Assembly: GCF_008710095.1 (NCBI RefSeq)
Contig: NZ_VYKJ01000022.1
Coordinates: 1 to 47,849 of the forward strand
Direction of reading: 5' to 3'
Source of the DNA: Affinibrenneria salicis
GTDB lineage: Bacteria > Pseudomonadota > Gammaproteobacteria > Enterobacterales > Enterobacteriaceae
DNA: 47,849 nt
Below are positions 10,077 through 24,308 of the stretch, piece by piece (within the stretch, counting starts at the first letter, position 1; each line of letters begins with the position of its first letter). A program made the position numbers and the translations under genes. The notes under the pieces are model-generated. The model was not told the DNA's origin. It saw nothing but the letters and a program-made list of their open reading frames with translations, and ran no database searches.

Positions 10077-10105
10077 TTGGTCGTTGAAACAAAGTTAAGT
10101 AGAAT
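10077..10105 (+). promoter_or_regulatory. candidate mnmG (gidA) promoter
   Basis: TTGGTC (10077-10082), 17-base spacer, TAGAAT (10100-10105), placed just beyond the origin's unwinding element and 53 bp before the mnmG start. A gidA promoter at this location drives transcription away from oriC in E. coli. Confidence 0.5.
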
Positions 10106-10158
10106 CCCCCACCCCAGGGCAAGTAACGATCGTTCGCACAACCGCGAGGTGCAGTACC

Positions 10159-12054
10159 ATGTTTTATCCCGATCCTTTTGACGTCATTATCATCGGTGGA
10201 GGTCACGCCGGTACTGAAGCCGCTATGGCTTCGGCCAGAATGGGACGTCAGACCTTATTATTGACGCATAATATTGATACGCTTGGACAAATGTCCTGTA
10301 ATCCGGCGATCGGCGGTATAGGGAAAGGGCATCTGGTAAAAGAGGTCGACGCCATGGGCGGCCTGATGGCGCAGGCGATCGATCGGGCGGGTATTCAGTT
10401 TAGGATACTAAACAACAGTAAGGGTCCGGCCGTGCGCGCCACCCGGGCTCAGGCGGATCGCGTGCTTTACCGCCAGGCCGTACGCCGCGCGCTGGAGAAC
10501 CAGCCGAACCTGATGATCTTCCAGCAGCCGGTAAACGATCTGATTGTGGAAAACGATCGTGTCGTGGGCGCGGTAACCCAGATGGGACTTAAATTCCGCG
10601 CCCGGGCGGTGGTCTTGACGGTGGGAACCTTTCTCGACGGTAAGATCCATATCGGATTGGATAACTACAGCGGCGGTCGTGCCGGGGATCCGCCGTCGAT
10701 CCCGCTATCGAAGCGGCTGCGCGAACTGCCGTTGCGGGTCAATCGGCTAAAAACCGGCACGCCGCCGCGCATAGATGCCCGCACCATCGATTTCAGCGTA
10801 CTGGCTCAGCAGCACGGCGACGATCCGATGCCGGTGTTCTCCTTCCTTGGTCACGCCAGCCAGCATCCGGCTCAGATGCCGTGTTACATCACGCACACCA
10901 ATGAACGGACGCACGAGGTTATTCGCAATAACCTCGATCGCAGCCCGATGTATGCCGGTATCATCGAAGGCGTCGGCCCGCGTTATTGCCCTTCGATCGA
11001 AGACAAGGTCATGCGCTTCGCCGATCGCAATGCGCACCAGATTTTCCTTGAGCCGGAAGGACTGACCAGCAACGAAATTTATCCGAACGGAATTTCAACC
11101 AGCCTGCCGTTTGACGTGCAGATGCAGATCGTGCGCTCGATGAAAGGGATGGAAGAGGCGAAGATCGTGCGCCCCGGCTATGCGATTGAGTACGACTTCT
11201 TCGATCCGCGCGACTTAAAACCGACGCTGGAAAGCAAATTCATTCAGGGGTTGTTTTTCGCCGGGCAGATCAACGGCACCACCGGTTACGAAGAAGCGGC
11301 CGCCCAGGGAATGCTGGCCGGCCTGAATGCCGCGCGTCTGGCGTCCGATCAGGAAGGCTGGTTCCCGCGTCGCGATCAGGCTTATCTCGGCGTGCTGGTG
11401 GACGACCTGTGCACCCTCGGCACCAAAGAGCCCTACCGTATGTTTACCTCGCGCGCCGAATATCGCCTGATGCTGCGCGAGGACAATGCAGATCTGCGTC
11501 TGACGGAAAAAGGCCGCGAGCTGGGCATGGTGGATGATGAGCGTTGGGCGCGCTTCAACCAGAAGCTGGAGCGGATAGAGCAAGAGCGTCAGCGTCTGCG
11601 CGATATCTGGATTCATCCGCAAGCGGATGCGGCGCAGCTGCGGGAGGTCAATGCGCTGCTGAAAACGCCGCTGTCGCGCGAAGCCAACGGGGAAGAGCTG
11701 CTGCGCCGTCCTGAAGTGGACTACCGTCTGTTGACCGGTCTGGCGCAGTTTGCGCCGGCTCTGGACGACCAGCAGGCCGCGGAGCAGGTGGAAATTCAGG
11801 TGAAGTACCAGGGTTACATCGTGCGTCAGCAGGAAGAGATTGAAAAACAGCAACGCAACGAAAATACCCTGCTGCCCGCCGATCTGGATTATCGTCAGGT
11901 GAGCGGCCTGTCGAATGAAGTCATGGCGAAACTTAACGACCACAAGCCGGTCTCTATCGGCCAGGCGGCGCGCATTTCCGGCATTACGCCTGCGGCTATC
12001 TCCATTCTGCTGGTATGGCTGAAGAAACAGGGACTGTTGCGCCGCAGCGCCTGA
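10159..12054 (+). CDS. mnmG: MnmG, tRNA uridine-34 carboxymethylaminomethyl synthase subunit
   Basis: A 631-residue FAD protein that, with the GTPase MnmE, installs the cmnm5 group at the wobble uridine of several tRNAs. The Rossmann FAD motif [10 protein letters not shown] is at 13-22, the [20 protein letters not shown] family block at about 46-65, then GGRAGDPPS and the C-terminal [16 protein letters not shown] block. It is almost identical to the E. coli protein apart from a two-residue longer helical region near 480. The start follows GAGGTG. Confidence 0.98.
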   Translation: MFYPDPFDVIIIGGGHAGTEAAMASARMGRQTLLLTHNIDTLGQMSCNPAIGGIGKGHLVKEVDAMGGLMAQAIDRAGIQFRILNNSKGPAVRATRAQADRVLYRQAVRRALENQPNLMIFQQPVNDLIVENDRVVGAVTQMGLKFRARAVVLTVGTFLDGKIHIGLDNYSGGRAGDPPSIPLSKRLRELPLRVNRLKTGTPPRIDARTIDFSVLAQQHGDDPMPVFSFLGHASQHPAQMPCYITHTNERTHEVIRNNLDRSPMYAGIIEGVGPRYCPSIEDKVMRFADRNAHQIFLEPEGLTSNEIYPNGISTSLPFDVQMQIVRSMKGMEEAKIVRPGYAIEYDFFDPRDLKPTLESKFIQGLFFAGQINGTTGYEEAAAQGMLAGLNAARLASDQEGWFPRRDQAYLGVLVDDLCTLGTKEPYRMFTSRAEYRLMLREDNADLRLTEKGRELGMVDDERWARFNQKLERIEQERQRLRDIWIHPQADAAQLREVNALLKTPLSREANGEELLRRPEVDYRLLTGLAQFAPALDDQQAAEQVEIQVKYQGYIVRQQEEIEKQQRNENTLLPADLDYRQVSGLSNEVMAKLNDHKPVSIGQAARISGITPAAISILLVWLKKQGLLRRSA

Positions 12055-12071
12055 TCTTCCGCATTCCGCGA

Positions 12072-12098
12072 GCGGCGGCATGCTATGATAGCCGCCGC
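12072..12098. other. GC-rich hairpin between mnmG and rsmG
   Basis: Perfect 8-bp stem GCGGCGGC/GCCGCCGC with an 11-base loop that contains TATGAT. No T tract follows, so it is not a standard terminator. It could be an RNA structure in the mnmG-rsmG transcript or a promoter element for rsmG. The rest of 12099-12286 shows no gene. Confidence 0.5.
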
Positions 12099-12286
12099 GA
12101 AGAACGGATGGCGGACCGGCTCCGCTCCGTTGTCGCCGTCTGGCGGTGAACTATCCATGAAAGCGACGCGTTGATGCGTATACGCTGTCCGGGCGGCAGC
12201 CGTTGATGACTGTGCGTTATCGGCGGCTGCGCGGCGGGAAAACGCGCTCAGCGGTTGGCTAATTGATTTATTTTCAGGGTGTGATT

Positions 12287-12907
12287 GTGCATAACAAACT
12301 CAGTGCGTTGCTTAAACGCGCAGGAATGGCGCTAACCGGCCAACAGCAGGATCTGCTGATCCGCTATGTTGAAATGCTGGATAAGTGGAACAAGGCCTAC
12401 AATCTGACGTCGGTGCGCGATCCGCGGCAGATGTTGATCCGGCATATTATGGACAGCATCGTGATTAGTCCCTGGCTGCAGGGCCGGCGCTTTATCGATG
12501 TCGGCACCGGTCCCGGTCTGCCCGGCATTCCGCTGGCCATCGTGCGTCCCGACGCCGAATTCACCCTGCTCGATAGCCTGGGCAAGCGCGTGCGCTTCCT
12601 GCGCCAGGTTCAACATGAGCTCGGCTTGACCAATATCGTCCCGGTGCAGAGTCGGGTTGAAGCATTTCCGGCCGAACCGCCGTTTGACGGCGTTATCAGC
12701 CGCGCCTTTGCCTCGTTGCAGGATATGATTAACTGGTGCATCGCGTTGCCCGCACGCCCTGACGGCTGTTTTTATGCCATGAAAGGTCAGATTGATCCGC
12801 AAGAGCTGGCTTCGTTGCCGGCGGGTGTAACGCTGGATCGCGTGATTCCTCTGGCGGTACCGGAGCTGGAAGGCGAGCGTCATCTGGTTGTGATTAAACG
12901 CAATTAA
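12287..12907 (+). CDS. rsmG: RsmG, 16S rRNA m7G527 methyltransferase
   Basis: A 206-residue SAM-dependent methyltransferase that modifies G527 of 16S rRNA in the 530 loop; loss gives low-level streptomycin resistance in relatives. The SAM motif [14 protein letters not shown] lies at about 73-86, preceded by [14 protein letters not shown], and ISRAFASL is the conserved downstream motif. I prefer the GTG at 12287: CAGGGTG lies before it and the N-terminus then aligns with E. coli. The ATG at 12263 has no ribosome site. Confidence 0.95.
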   Translation: MHNKLSALLKRAGMALTGQQQDLLIRYVEMLDKWNKAYNLTSVRDPRQMLIRHIMDSIVISPWLQGRRFIDVGTGPGLPGIPLAIVRPDAEFTLLDSLGKRVRFLRQVQHELGLTNIVPVQSRVEAFPAEPPFDGVISRAFASLQDMINWCIALPARPDGCFYAMKGQIDPQELASLPAGVTLDRVIPLAVPELEGERHLVVIKRN

Positions 12908-13267
12908 AGTTGCTCTTTATCAAAAAAAGTCTAAGTAATTTATCCGACTAAAGGTTATTTCTGCCGATTGAATTTGCCCGCTCCGGCGATCACTAAATCT
13001 TTACATTTCACGCAGCGGACTTTTGGCTTCATCGGCTTATGTTGAATTAATAACCAGAGCCGATGTTTTCCAGGCGGCAAAGAATGTCACAGTGATGTGA
13101 TCTGTTGGTAAAAATAATATTAATAATGTCAATGGCTGGTTGAAGCGACGTATATATGATGTTCGGATTTGAGCTGTTTTTAACTTATTGATATTAAAAT
13201 GATTAATTAGCCATTTCGGCTAAAGACATAAAAAAATAATTTCTGTTATAACGGTTTGTCGGGTATT

Positions 13268-13289
13268 AAATGTGAGTGTCATCACAGTT
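13268..13289. promoter_or_regulatory. candidate CRP site upstream of atp operon
   Basis: TGTGA (13271-13275), six bases, TCACA (13282-13286), with AAA before and GTT after: a full match to the CRP core consensus TGTGA-N6-TCACA. It lies about 145 bp upstream of the expected start of the promoter at 13390-13417, further than a simple class I site, so it may serve an upstream promoter or act at a distance. Confidence 0.6.
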
Positions 13290-13389
13290 TGATGGGCGGT
13301 GAACATCTGGCGGCAAAAAGGTAATGGGTATGAAAATGGCCGTCACGAGAGAAATTTAAATAATTGTTCACCTTTTCGCTACTTATCGA

Positions 13390-13417
13390 TTGAATTCGCA
13401 GGTATGACCCGTATAAT
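13390..13417 (+). promoter_or_regulatory. candidate atp operon promoter
   Basis: TTGAAT (13390-13395), 16-base spacer, TATAAT (13412-13417), about 95 bp before the atpI start. A second possible -35, TTGACT (13436-13441), with a weaker TTTATA/TATACG region about 18 bases later, could be an alternative start nearer atpI. Confidence 0.5.
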
Positions 13418-13513
13418 TTGCTCGTTTTTTGCTGCTTGACTCAGTGCGATAAAGACAGTTTTATACGTCATTCAGCATTCCTCTGATGAGGATACGGAGA
13501 GAGAGCAAACGTC

Positions 13514-14742
<1,229 letters not shown>

Positions 14743-14773
14743 TTTTCTTACAACATAACTACGTTTTAACTGA

Positions 14774-15031
<258 letters not shown>

Positions 15032-15093
15032 CCCGGCAAGTTGTTTGTCAGGCAAAACATCCGATTTTTTAACTTTGAAAGAGGCATTGTGCT

Positions 15094-15564
15094 GTGAATC
15101 TTAACGCAACAATCCTCGGCCAGGCCATCGCCTTTGTTCTGTTTGTCTTGTTCTGCATGAAGTACGTATGGCCGCCGATCATGGCCGCCATTGAGAAGCG
15201 TCAGAAAGAAATTGCTGACGGTTTGTCTTCCGCTGAACGCGCCAAAAAAGATCTGAACTTAGCGCAGGCCAATGCGACCGACCAACTGAAGAAAGCCAAA
15301 GCCGACGCTCAGGTTATTATTGAACAGGCGAACAAACGCCGTGCTCAGATCCTGGACGAAGCCAAAGCGGAAGCGGAAGCGGAACGTGACAAGATTGTGG
15401 CGCAAGCGCAGGCTGAAATAGAAGCCGAACGTAAACGTGCGCGTGAAGAGTTGCGTAAGCAAGTCGCCATGCTGGCTATCGCCGGTGCCGAGAAAATTAT
15501 TGAACGTTCCGTGGATGAAGCTGCTAACAGCGACATCGTTGATAAACTGGTCGCTGAACTGTAA
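15094..15564 (+). CDS. atpF: ATP synthase F0 subunit b
   Basis: A 156-residue peripheral stalk subunit: one N-terminal membrane helix (about 5-24), then a long charged coiled coil ([38 protein letters not shown]) and a C-terminal delta-binding end. Same length as E. coli. The start is GTG, in the same place as the E. coli start, preceded by GAAAGAGG. Confidence 0.97.
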   Translation: MNLNATILGQAIAFVLFVLFCMKYVWPPIMAAIEKRQKEIADGLSSAERAKKDLNLAQANATDQLKKAKADAQVIIEQANKRRAQILDEAKAEAEAERDKIVAQAQAEIEAERKRAREELRKQVAMLAIAGAEKIIERSVDEAANSDIVDKLVAEL

Positions 15565-15578
15565 GGAGGGAGGGGCTG

Positions 15579-16112
15579 ATGTCTGAATTTGTCACGGTAG
15601 CTCGCCCCTACGCCAAAGCAGCTTTTGACTTTGCTGTTGAACACAAGTCGGTTGAGCGCTGGCAGCAGATGCTGGCGTTTGTTGCCGAAGTCACGCGTAA
15701 TGAACAGGTTTCTGAACTGCTGTCCGGCGCGATTGCTCCGGATGTGCTGTCCGAGACGTTCATTGCCGTTTGTGGTGATCAACTTGATGAAGCCGGCCAG
15801 AACCTGATTAAGGTAATGGCGGAAAATGGACGTTTGCAGGTGCTTCCTGAAGTGCTGGAACAGTTTGTTCAGCTTCGGGCTACGCTGGAATCGACCGTTG
15901 ACGTTGATGTGGTTTCCGCCGCGGCGTTGAATGAAACGCAGCTGGCGAAGATTACAACGGCAATGGAACAACGTCTGTCACGCAAAGTTAAGCTGAATTG
16001 CAAAATTGATAAGTCTGTTCTGGCCGGCGTGGTTATCCGCGCGGGCGATATGGTGATAGATGGCAGCATTCGCGGTCGTCTGGAGCGCCTGGCAGACGTC
16101 TTGCAGTCTTAA
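15579..16112 (+). CDS. atpH: ATP synthase F1 subunit delta
   Basis: A 177-residue stalk subunit joining subunit b to the alpha3beta3 head. The N-terminal helical domain starts [12 protein letters not shown], and the C-terminal family motif [20 protein letters not shown] (about 141-160) is intact. AAGGAGGGAGG ribosome site right after the atpF stop; 14 bp between the genes. Confidence 0.97.
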   Translation: MSEFVTVARPYAKAAFDFAVEHKSVERWQQMLAFVAEVTRNEQVSELLSGAIAPDVLSETFIAVCGDQLDEAGQNLIKVMAENGRLQVLPEVLEQFVQLRATLESTVDVDVVSAAALNETQLAKITTAMEQRLSRKVKLNCKIDKSVLAGVVIRAGDMVIDGSIRGRLERLADVLQS

Positions 16113-16124
16113 GGGGACTGGAGC

Positions 16125-17666
16125 ATGCAACTGAATTCCACCGAAATCAGCGAACTGATCAAGCAGCGCATTGCTCAGTTCAATGTCGTGAGCGAGGCTC
16201 ACAACGAAGGTACTATCGTTTCCGTCAGTGACGGGATCATTCGCGTTCACGGTCTGGCCGATGTTATGCAGGGGGAGATGATTTCCCTGCCCGGCAACCG
16301 TTATGCCATTGCACTGAACCTGGAGCGCGACTCCGTAGGTGCGGTTGTGATGGGTCCTTACGCCGACCTGGCGGAAGGGATGAAAGTAAAATGTACCGGC
16401 CGTATTCTGGAAGTGCCGGTCGGTCGCGGCCTGTTAGGGCGTGTAGTTAACACGCTGGGCGCGCCGATTGACGGTAAAGGTCCGTTGGAGCACGATGGTT
16501 TCTCCGCGGTTGAAGCGATTGCGCCGGGCGTTATCGAACGTCAGTCGGTCGATCAGCCGGTACAAACCGGTTATAAATCCGTCGACGCCATGATTCCTAT
16601 CGGTCGTGGTCAGCGTGAATTGATCATCGGCGACCGTCAGACCGGTAAAACCGCGCTGGCTATCGATGCCATCATCAATCAGCGAGATTCCGGCGTTAAA
16701 TGTATTTATGTGGCTATCGGCCAGAAAGCGTCCACCATCTCTAACGTGGTGCGTAAACTGGAAGAACACGGCGCGCTGGATAACACCATCGTTGTGGTGG
16801 CTACCGCCTCTGAATCCGCCGCTCTGCAGTATCTGGCGCCGTATGCCGGTTGCGCAATGGGTGAATACTTCCGCGATCGCGGCGAAGATGCGCTGATTAT
16901 TTACGATGACCTGTCCAAGCAGGCGGTCGCTTATCGTCAGATTTCTCTGCTGCTCCGTCGTCCGCCAGGTCGTGAAGCCTATCCGGGGGACGTTTTCTAT
17001 CTTCACTCCCGTCTGCTGGAACGTGCCGCGCGCGTGAACGCCGAGTACGTTGAAGACTTTACTAAGGGTGAAGTGAAGGGCCAAACCGGTTCGCTGACGG
17101 CGTTGCCGATCATTGAAACGCAAGCGGGCGACGTTTCCGCGTTCGTTCCGACCAACGTTATTTCCATTACCGATGGTCAGATCTTCCTGGAATCGAACCT
17201 GTTCAACGCCGGTATTCGTCCTGCGGTTAACCCGGGGATTTCCGTATCCCGCGTGGGCGGCGCCGCGCAGACTAAGATCATGAAGAAGCTGTCCGGCGGT
17301 ATCCGTACCGCGCTGGCGCAGTATCGTGAACTGGCTGCGTTTTCTCAGTTCGCTTCCGATCTGGATGACGCAACGCGTAAGCAGTTGAGTCACGGTCAGA
17401 AGGTAACCGAACTGCTGAAACAGAAACAGTATGCGCCATTATCCGTGTCTCAGCAGTCTCTGGTGCTGTTTGCAGCAGAGCGCGGCTACCTGGAAGATGT
17501 CGAAATGTCTAAAATCGGCGGCTTCGAAGCGGCTCTGCTGGCTTATGCGGATCGCGAACACGGCGAACTTCTGCAACAAATCGACCAGACTGGCGCTTAT
17601 AACGATGAGATCGAGGGCAAGCTGAAAGGCATCCTCGATACCTTTAAGGCAACTCAGTCCTGGTAA
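16125..17666 (+). CDS. atpA: ATP synthase F1 subunit alpha
   Basis: A 513-residue nucleotide-binding but non-catalytic subunit. Walker A is GDRQTGKT at about 169-176, Walker B is [10 protein letters not shown], and the arginine finger lies in the block [15 protein letters not shown]. Length equals E. coli. GGGGAC ribosome site, 12 bp after atpH. Frames seen on the other strand are shadows. Confidence 0.98.
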   Translation: MQLNSTEISELIKQRIAQFNVVSEAHNEGTIVSVSDGIIRVHGLADVMQGEMISLPGNRYAIALNLERDSVGAVVMGPYADLAEGMKVKCTGRILEVPVGRGLLGRVVNTLGAPIDGKGPLEHDGFSAVEAIAPGVIERQSVDQPVQTGYKSVDAMIPIGRGQRELIIGDRQTGKTALAIDAIINQRDSGVKCIYVAIGQKASTISNVVRKLEEHGALDNTIVVVATASESAALQYLAPYAGCAMGEYFRDRGEDALIIYDDLSKQAVAYRQISLLLRRPPGREAYPGDVFYLHSRLLERAARVNAEYVEDFTKGEVKGQTGSLTALPIIETQAGDVSAFVPTNVISITDGQIFLESNLFNAGIRPAVNPGISVSRVGGAAQTKIMKKLSGGIRTALAQYRELAAFSQFASDLDDATRKQLSHGQKVTELLKQKQYAPLSVSQQSLVLFAAERGYLEDVEMSKIGGFEAALLAYADREHGELLQQIDQTGAYNDEIEGKLKGILDTFKATQSW

Positions 17667-17672
17667 CGCCCG

Positions 17673-17697
17673 GCAGCCTGCCGTTGCGGCAGGCTGC
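17673..17697 (+). other. hairpin between atpA and atpG
   Basis: Perfect 11-bp stem GCAGCCTGCCG/CGGCAGGCTGC with loop TTG, starting 6 bp after the atpA stop. No T tract follows and the operon continues, so it is more likely an mRNA processing or stability element than a terminator. Confidence 0.75.
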
Positions 17698-17719
17698 AAG
17701 GCTTTGAGGAGAAGCAAAG

Positions 17720-20013
<2,294 letters not shown>

Positions 20014-20033
20014 CGCCGTAACAGGAGGGTGAT

Positions 20034-20456
20034 ATGGCTGCTATGACTTACCATCTGGATGTCGTTAGTGCGGAACATGAAATGTTCTCCGGTCTGGTGC
20101 AGAAAATCCAGGTGACCGGGAGCGAAGGCGAACTGGGGATTTACCCTGGCCATGCGCCGTTGCTCACTGCCATTAAGCCTGGCATGGTGCGTATTGTTAA
20201 ACAGCACGGTGAAGAAGAGTATATCTACCTGTCTGGCGGCGTCCTTGAGGTGCAGCCAAATGCGGTTACCGTTCTGGCCGATACAGCCATCCGTGGGCAG
20301 GATCTCGATGAAGCGCGTGCGCTGGAGGCTAAACGTAAGGCCGAAGAGCACATTAACAATTCGCATGGCGATGTGGATTACGCTCAGGCATCGGCCGAGC
20401 TGTCCAAAGCCATTGCCAAGCTGCGCGTTATTGAGCTGACCAAAAAAGCGATGTAA
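20034..20456 (+). CDS. atpC: ATP synthase F1 subunit epsilon
   Basis: A 140-residue subunit with an N-terminal beta sandwich ([33 protein letters not shown]) and a two-helix C-terminal regulator ([13 protein letters not shown], then a helix ending in [11 protein letters not shown]) that can inhibit ATP hydrolysis. AGGAGGGTG ribosome site. Last gene of the atp operon; a terminator follows directly. Confidence 0.97.
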   Translation: MAAMTYHLDVVSAEHEMFSGLVQKIQVTGSEGELGIYPGHAPLLTAIKPGMVRIVKQHGEEEYIYLSGGVLEVQPNAVTVLADTAIRGQDLDEARALEAKRKAEEHINNSHGDVDYAQASAELSKAIAKLRVIELTKKAM

Positions 20457-20469
20457 CAGATTGATCTGT

Positions 20470-20506
20470 AAAAGGCCAGTCAGGTTAACCTGACTGGCCT
20501 TTTTTA
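20470..20506 (+). terminator. atp operon terminator
   Basis: Long perfect palindrome AAAAGGCCAGTCAGG-TTAA-CCTGACTGGCC followed by T7. The stem centres on GTTAAC. It starts 14 bp after the atpC stop. Because the left arm begins with A's it could also act on the other strand. Confidence 0.95.
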
Positions 20507-20820
20507 TTCCTCCGTTGCGCATTCGCCTGTATCCTGCGTTCTCCTCTGCCTTCACGGCGGGCTATTCTATGTTCGATCGCCATAAATTGCGCCGTCCGGC
20601 CAAAACCGCGGCTGCAGAGCGTCTTTCTTGCCGGATTTTCGGAAAAAACTGTCTCGGTCGCCGGTAACTTTAGGTAAACTTCTCTGATTGCTCTTGTACC
20701 CGACGGCGGCACGCGCCGGGCGGGTTGTTGTTAAAAACAGCCTGTAATGCCGGCGGAGCCCGGGGTTACTTCTGTCCAGACCACTGTGGTGGTCGATCAC
20801 CAGTTTTTGTCAGGATGCTT
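20507..20820. other. atpC-glmU intergenic region
   Basis: 314 bp with no gene. glmUS promoters are expected here. I could not pick a convincing -35/-10 pair by eye, and I did not see clear NagC operators like those of E. coli. Open frames on both strands lack ribosome sites and recognisable products. Confidence 0.4.
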
Positions 20821-22191
20821 ATGTCAAACAGCGCAATGAGTGTGGTCATCCTTGCCGCCGGTAAGGGAACCCGCATGTATTCCGATCTTCCCAAAGTTCT
20901 TCATCCGCTGGCGGGTAAACCAATGGTGCAGCATGTTATCAATGCGGCGATGCATACCGGCGCGCGGCAGGTTCATCTGGTCTACGGCCACGGCGGAGAA
21001 CGGCTGAAACAGGTCCTGACCGATCCGGCGCTGAACTGGGTTCTGCAGGCCGAACAGCTGGGAACCGGCCATGCCATGCAGCAGGCGGCGGCGTGGTTTA
21101 ATGACGATGAAGATATCCTGATGTTATACGGCGATGTGCCGCTGATATCCGTCGCGACGCTGCAGCGCCTGCGCGCGGCTAAACCGCAGGGCGGGATTGG
21201 GCTGCTGACGGTCACGCTGGACGATCCCTCCGGCTATGGGCGTATTGTGCGTGAAAACGGCGCGGTAACCGGTATTGTCGAACATAAGGACGCCAGCGAT
21301 GAACAGCGCCTGATCAGTGAGATCAACACCGGTATTTTGGTGGCCGGCGGTCGGGATCTGAAACGCTGGCTGGCTCAGTTAACCAACGATAACGCGCAGG
21401 GCGAGTACTACGTTACCGATATTATCGCTATGGCGGCGCAGGAAGGCCACAGCGTGCAGACGGTACAGCCTGAAAGGTTGAGTGAGGTCGAAGGCATTAA
21501 CAACCGACTGCAGCTGGCCGCGCTGGAGCGCGTATGCCAGCAGGATCAGGCGAAAAAATTGCTGTTGGCCGGCGTGACCCTGCTCGATCCCGCCCGCTTC
21601 GATTTGCGCGGCGAGCTGATCCATGGCCGCGATGTCGTGCTGGATGCCAATGTGATCATTGAAGGCAAGGTTGAACTTGGCGATCGGGTAAGAATTGGCG
21701 CCGGCTGCGTGATAAAGAACAGCGTTATTGGAGACGACTGCGAAATAAGCCCATACTCTGTAGTGGAAGACGCCGTTCTGGAGCAGAAGTGCACCATCGG
21801 GCCTTTCGCCCGGTTGCGGCCCGGCGCGGAGCTGGCCGAGGGGGCTCACGTCGGCAACTTTGTCGAGATGAAGAAGGCGCGCCTGGGTAAGGGGTCGAAA
21901 GCCGGTCATTTAACCTATCTGGGCGACGCGGAGATTGGCGCCGGGGTGAATATCGGCGCGGGAACGATTACCTGCAACTATGACGGCGCCAATAAGCATA
22001 AAACCATTATTGGCGATGATGTGTTCGTCGGTTCCGACACGCAACTGGTGGCGCCGGTAAGCGTGGCCAGCGGCGCCACCATCGGCGCCGGCACCACCGT
22101 TACCCGCGATATCGCGCAGAATGAGCTGGTGCTCAGCCGGGTACCGCAGACCCATATTCAGGGCTGGTCGCGCCCGGTGAAGAAAAAATAG
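20821..22191 (+). CDS. glmU: GlmU, bifunctional GlcN-1-P acetyltransferase / GlcNAc-1-P uridyltransferase
   Basis: A 456-residue trimeric enzyme that makes UDP-GlcNAc for peptidoglycan and lipopolysaccharide. The N-terminal uridyltransferase shows LAAGKGTRM (11-19), LYGDVPL and NNRLQL. The C-terminal left-handed beta-helix of hexapeptide repeats (about 250-440) shows [22 protein letters not shown], and [17 protein letters not shown] place the start at 20821 (TCAGGA upstream, N-terminus as E. coli); the longer open frame from 20725 has no support. Confidence 0.97.
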   Translation: MSNSAMSVVILAAGKGTRMYSDLPKVLHPLAGKPMVQHVINAAMHTGARQVHLVYGHGGERLKQVLTDPALNWVLQAEQLGTGHAMQQAAAWFNDDEDILMLYGDVPLISVATLQRLRAAKPQGGIGLLTVTLDDPSGYGRIVRENGAVTGIVEHKDASDEQRLISEINTGILVAGGRDLKRWLAQLTNDNAQGEYYVTDIIAMAAQEGHSVQTVQPERLSEVEGINNRLQLAALERVCQQDQAKKLLLAGVTLLDPARFDLRGELIHGRDVVLDANVIIEGKVELGDRVRIGAGCVIKNSVIGDDCEISPYSVVEDAVLEQKCTIGPFARLRPGAELAEGAHVGNFVEMKKARLGKGSKAGHLTYLGDAEIGAGVNIGAGTITCNYDGANKHKTIIGDDVFVGSDTQLVAPVSVASGATIGAGTTVTRDIAQNELVLSRVPQTHIQGWSRPVKKK

Positions 22192-22199
22192 CGATCGCG

Positions 22200-22224
22200 G
22201 CCTCCGGCCCGCCGTGGCGGAGGC
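22200..22224 (+). other. hairpin after glmU
   Basis: GCCTCCG (22200-22206) pairs with CGGAGGC (22218-22224), 11-base loop, followed after two bases by TTTT. It begins 8 bp after the glmU stop and precedes a second, much longer hairpin. Together they may give partial termination or RNase processing between glmU and glmS. Confidence 0.55.
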
Positions 22225-22226
22225 GA

Positions 22227-22266
22227 TTTTGGTCAGGGTTCTCGCCGCCGAGAACCCTGACCAAAA
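22227..22266. other. 18-bp perfect hairpin in glmU-glmS gap
   Basis: Left arm 22227-22244 (TTTTGGTCAGGGTTCTCG) and right arm 22249-22266 are exact inverted copies with a CCGC loop. The T/A ends make it terminator-like on the minus strand and partly on the plus strand. In E. coli the glmUS transcript is cut near the glmU stop and glmS translation is then controlled by the sRNAs GlmY/GlmZ; this structure sits in that leader. Confidence 0.85.
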
Positions 22267-22380
22267 CATAATAATCCCCCACTCTCTACAAGGCTCGGGG
22301 GAACCCGGTAAAAAACCGGCGCAATCAGGTCTAAGACATCCATGGTGACACAATATGTCACTCGTATAGGAATCTAACCA

Positions 22381-24210
22381 ATGTGTGGAATTGTAGGCGC
22401 AGTAGCGCAACGTGATATCGCAGAGATCCTGCTGGAAGGGTTACGTCGGCTGGAATACCGGGGATACGACTCAGCAGGTCTGGCGGTGGTTGATAATCAA
22501 GGTCATGTTACCCGCTTACGCCGTTTAGGTAAGGTTCAGGTGCTGGCTCAGGCGCTGGAAACGCAGCCGCTGTCCGGCGGCACCGGTATTGCTCATACCC
22601 GCTGGGCGACGCATGGCGAACCGTCTGAAGAGAACGCTCATCCGCATGTTTCCGGCCATATCTATGTGGTGCACAACGGCATCATCGAAAACTATGAGCC
22701 GCTGCGCGAGCTGTTGATTGAGCGCGGCTACCGTTTCGTTTCCGAGACGGATACCGAAGTGATTGCTCACCTCGTCAACTGGGAGCAGAAACAGGGCGGG
22801 ACGCTGCTGGAAGTTGTGCAGCGCGCTATTCCTCAGTTGCGCGGCGCTTATGGCACGGTCATCATGGACGGCCGCGAGCCCGACGTGCTGGTCGCCGCCC
22901 GTTCGGGCAGCCCGATGGTGATCGGCCGCGGCGTGGGGGAAAACTTCATCGCTTCCGATCAGCTGGCGTTGTTGCCGGTGACCCGCCGCTTTATCTTCCT
23001 GCAGGAAGGCGATATCGCCGAAGTGACTCGCCGTACGGTTAAGATCTTCGACAAACAGGGCAACGCGGCAGCGCGGGAAGAAATCGAGTCCCAGGTGCTG
23101 TATGACGCCGGCGATAAGGGCGCTTACCGCCATTACATGCAGAAAGAGATCTACGAACAGCCGCAGGCGATTAAAAATACGCTGGAAGGGCGTTTCAGCC
23201 ACGGCAAAGTGGATCTGTCAGAACTGGGGCCGGAAGCCGATAAATTGCTGTCGCAGGCGCAGCATATTCAGGTTATCGCCTGCGGAACATCCTATAACGC
23301 CGGTATGGTCGCCCGTTACTGGTTTGAAGCGCTGGCCGGCATTCCCTGCGATGTTGAGATCGCTTCCGAATTCCGCTATCGCAAACCGGCGGTGCGCCAG
23401 AACAGCCTGATGATTACCCTGTCGCAGTCGGGGGAAACCGCCGATACGCTGGCGGCGCTGCGTTTGTCCAAAGAACTGGGGTATTTAGGCTCGCTGGCGA
23501 TCTGTAACGTGGCCGGTTCTTCTCTGGTGCGCGAATCCGATCTCTCTTTGATGACCAAAGCCGGGGTTGAGATCGGCGTGGCTTCCACCAAGGCATTCAC
23601 CACACAACTGACCATTCTGCTGATGCTGGTGGCGAAGATTGGTCGTCTGCGCGGCATGAACGAACAGATCGAGCATAATATTGTGCATGCTCTACAGGCG
23701 CTGCCGGCGCGCATCGAGCAAATGCTGTCGCAGGATAAGCTGATTGAAGCGCTGGCCGAAGGTTTTTCCGATAAGCACCACGCGCTGTTCCTCGGCCGCG
23801 GCGATCAGTACCCGATCGCGATGGAAGGTGCGCTGAAGCTGAAGGAGATTTCGTATATTCATGCGGAAGCTTACGCGGCGGGTGAATTGAAACACGGTCC
23901 GCTGGCGCTAATCGACGCCGATATGCCGGTGGTGGTGGTGGCGCCCAATAATGAGCTGCTGGAAAAACTGAAGTCTAATATCGAGGAAGTGCGCGCGCGC
24001 GGCGGCGAGCTATACGTGTTTGCCGATCGGGACGCCGGTTTTAGCGACAGCGACAGTATGAAAATCATTCCTTTGCCGCACGTAGAAGAAGAAATTGCGC
24101 CGATTTTCTATACCGTGCCGCTGCAGCTGTTGTCCTACCATGTCGCGCTGATTAAGGGGACGGATGTCGATCAGCCGCGCAATTTGGCTAAATCGGTTAC
24201 CGTCGAGTAA
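22381..24210 (+). CDS. glmS: GlmS, glucosamine-6-phosphate synthase
   Basis: A 609-residue amidotransferase that makes GlcN-6-P from fructose-6-P and glutamine. The N-terminal Ntn glutaminase begins with the nucleophile Cys2 (MCGIVGA) and has [11 protein letters not shown]. The C-terminal isomerase has two SIS domains with [17 protein letters not shown] and CGTSYNAGM. The final residues [11 protein letters not shown] form the conserved end whose DNA is the TnsD target of Tn7. Leader features suggest post-transcriptional control as in E. coli, but I could not identify the sRNA pairing site. Confidence 0.98.
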   Translation: MCGIVGAVAQRDIAEILLEGLRRLEYRGYDSAGLAVVDNQGHVTRLRRLGKVQVLAQALETQPLSGGTGIAHTRWATHGEPSEENAHPHVSGHIYVVHNGIIENYEPLRELLIERGYRFVSETDTEVIAHLVNWEQKQGGTLLEVVQRAIPQLRGAYGTVIMDGREPDVLVAARSGSPMVIGRGVGENFIASDQLALLPVTRRFIFLQEGDIAEVTRRTVKIFDKQGNAAAREEIESQVLYDAGDKGAYRHYMQKEIYEQPQAIKNTLEGRFSHGKVDLSELGPEADKLLSQAQHIQVIACGTSYNAGMVARYWFEALAGIPCDVEIASEFRYRKPAVRQNSLMITLSQSGETADTLAALRLSKELGYLGSLAICNVAGSSLVRESDLSLMTKAGVEIGVASTKAFTTQLTILLMLVAKIGRLRGMNEQIEHNIVHALQALPARIEQMLSQDKLIEALAEGFSDKHHALFLGRGDQYPIAMEGALKLKEISYIHAEAYAAGELKHGPLALIDADMPVVVVAPNNELLEKLKSNIEEVRARGGELYVFADRDAGFSDSDSMKIIPLPHVEEEIAPIFYTVPLQLLSYHVALIKGTDVDQPRNLAKSVTVE

Positions 24211-24236
24211 TCTGGTCGGGCGAAAATCCAGCGGTA
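24180..24236. other. attTn7-equivalent site
   Basis: Tn7 TnsD recognises the last codons of glmS, and insertion occurs about 25 bp past the stop. That position here is inside the structured element that follows glmS. No Tn7 end sequences or tns genes were seen, so this is a positional call only. The accessory cluster begins directly afterwards. Confidence 0.5.
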
Positions 24237-24308
24237 CGATAGCTATCTTATCGTGCCGCCGGGTTCGTAGCCTTGGTTTACGTCCGTCCGGCGCTGGATT
24301 TTTCCAGA
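24211..24308. terminator. branched structured element after glmS
   Basis: TCTGG (24211-24215) and AAAATCCAGCG (24223-24233) pair with CGCTGGATTTT (24292-24302) and CCAGA (24304-24308). Inside, GCGGTACGATA (24231-24241) pairs with TATCGTGCCGC (24249-24259), and a weaker CCGG arm follows. The layout is a multi-branch RNA or DNA structure with a T-rich right arm, so it can serve as glmS terminator. It could also be a small palindromic mobile repeat. The rest to 24437 shows no gene. Confidence 0.6.

Larger units (their letters stand above)
12908..13513. other. rsmG-atpI intergenic region
   Basis: A 606-bp AT-rich stretch with no gene. Apart from the CRP site and promoter listed separately, I see no strong terminator after rsmG, only AT runs around 12928-12935 (AAAAAAAG). 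E. coli also has a long untranslated region here that carries atp operon promoters. Confidence 0.6.

Noticed and set aside
13092..13106. TCACA-N4-TGTGA arrangement before the atp operon
   Set aside because: Half-sites point the wrong way round and the spacing is wrong for CRP; the site at 13271-13286 fits properly.
16434..17393. 319-codon minus-strand frame opposite atpA
   Set aside because: Antisense shadow of a strongly conserved gene with biased codons; no ribosome site or known product.
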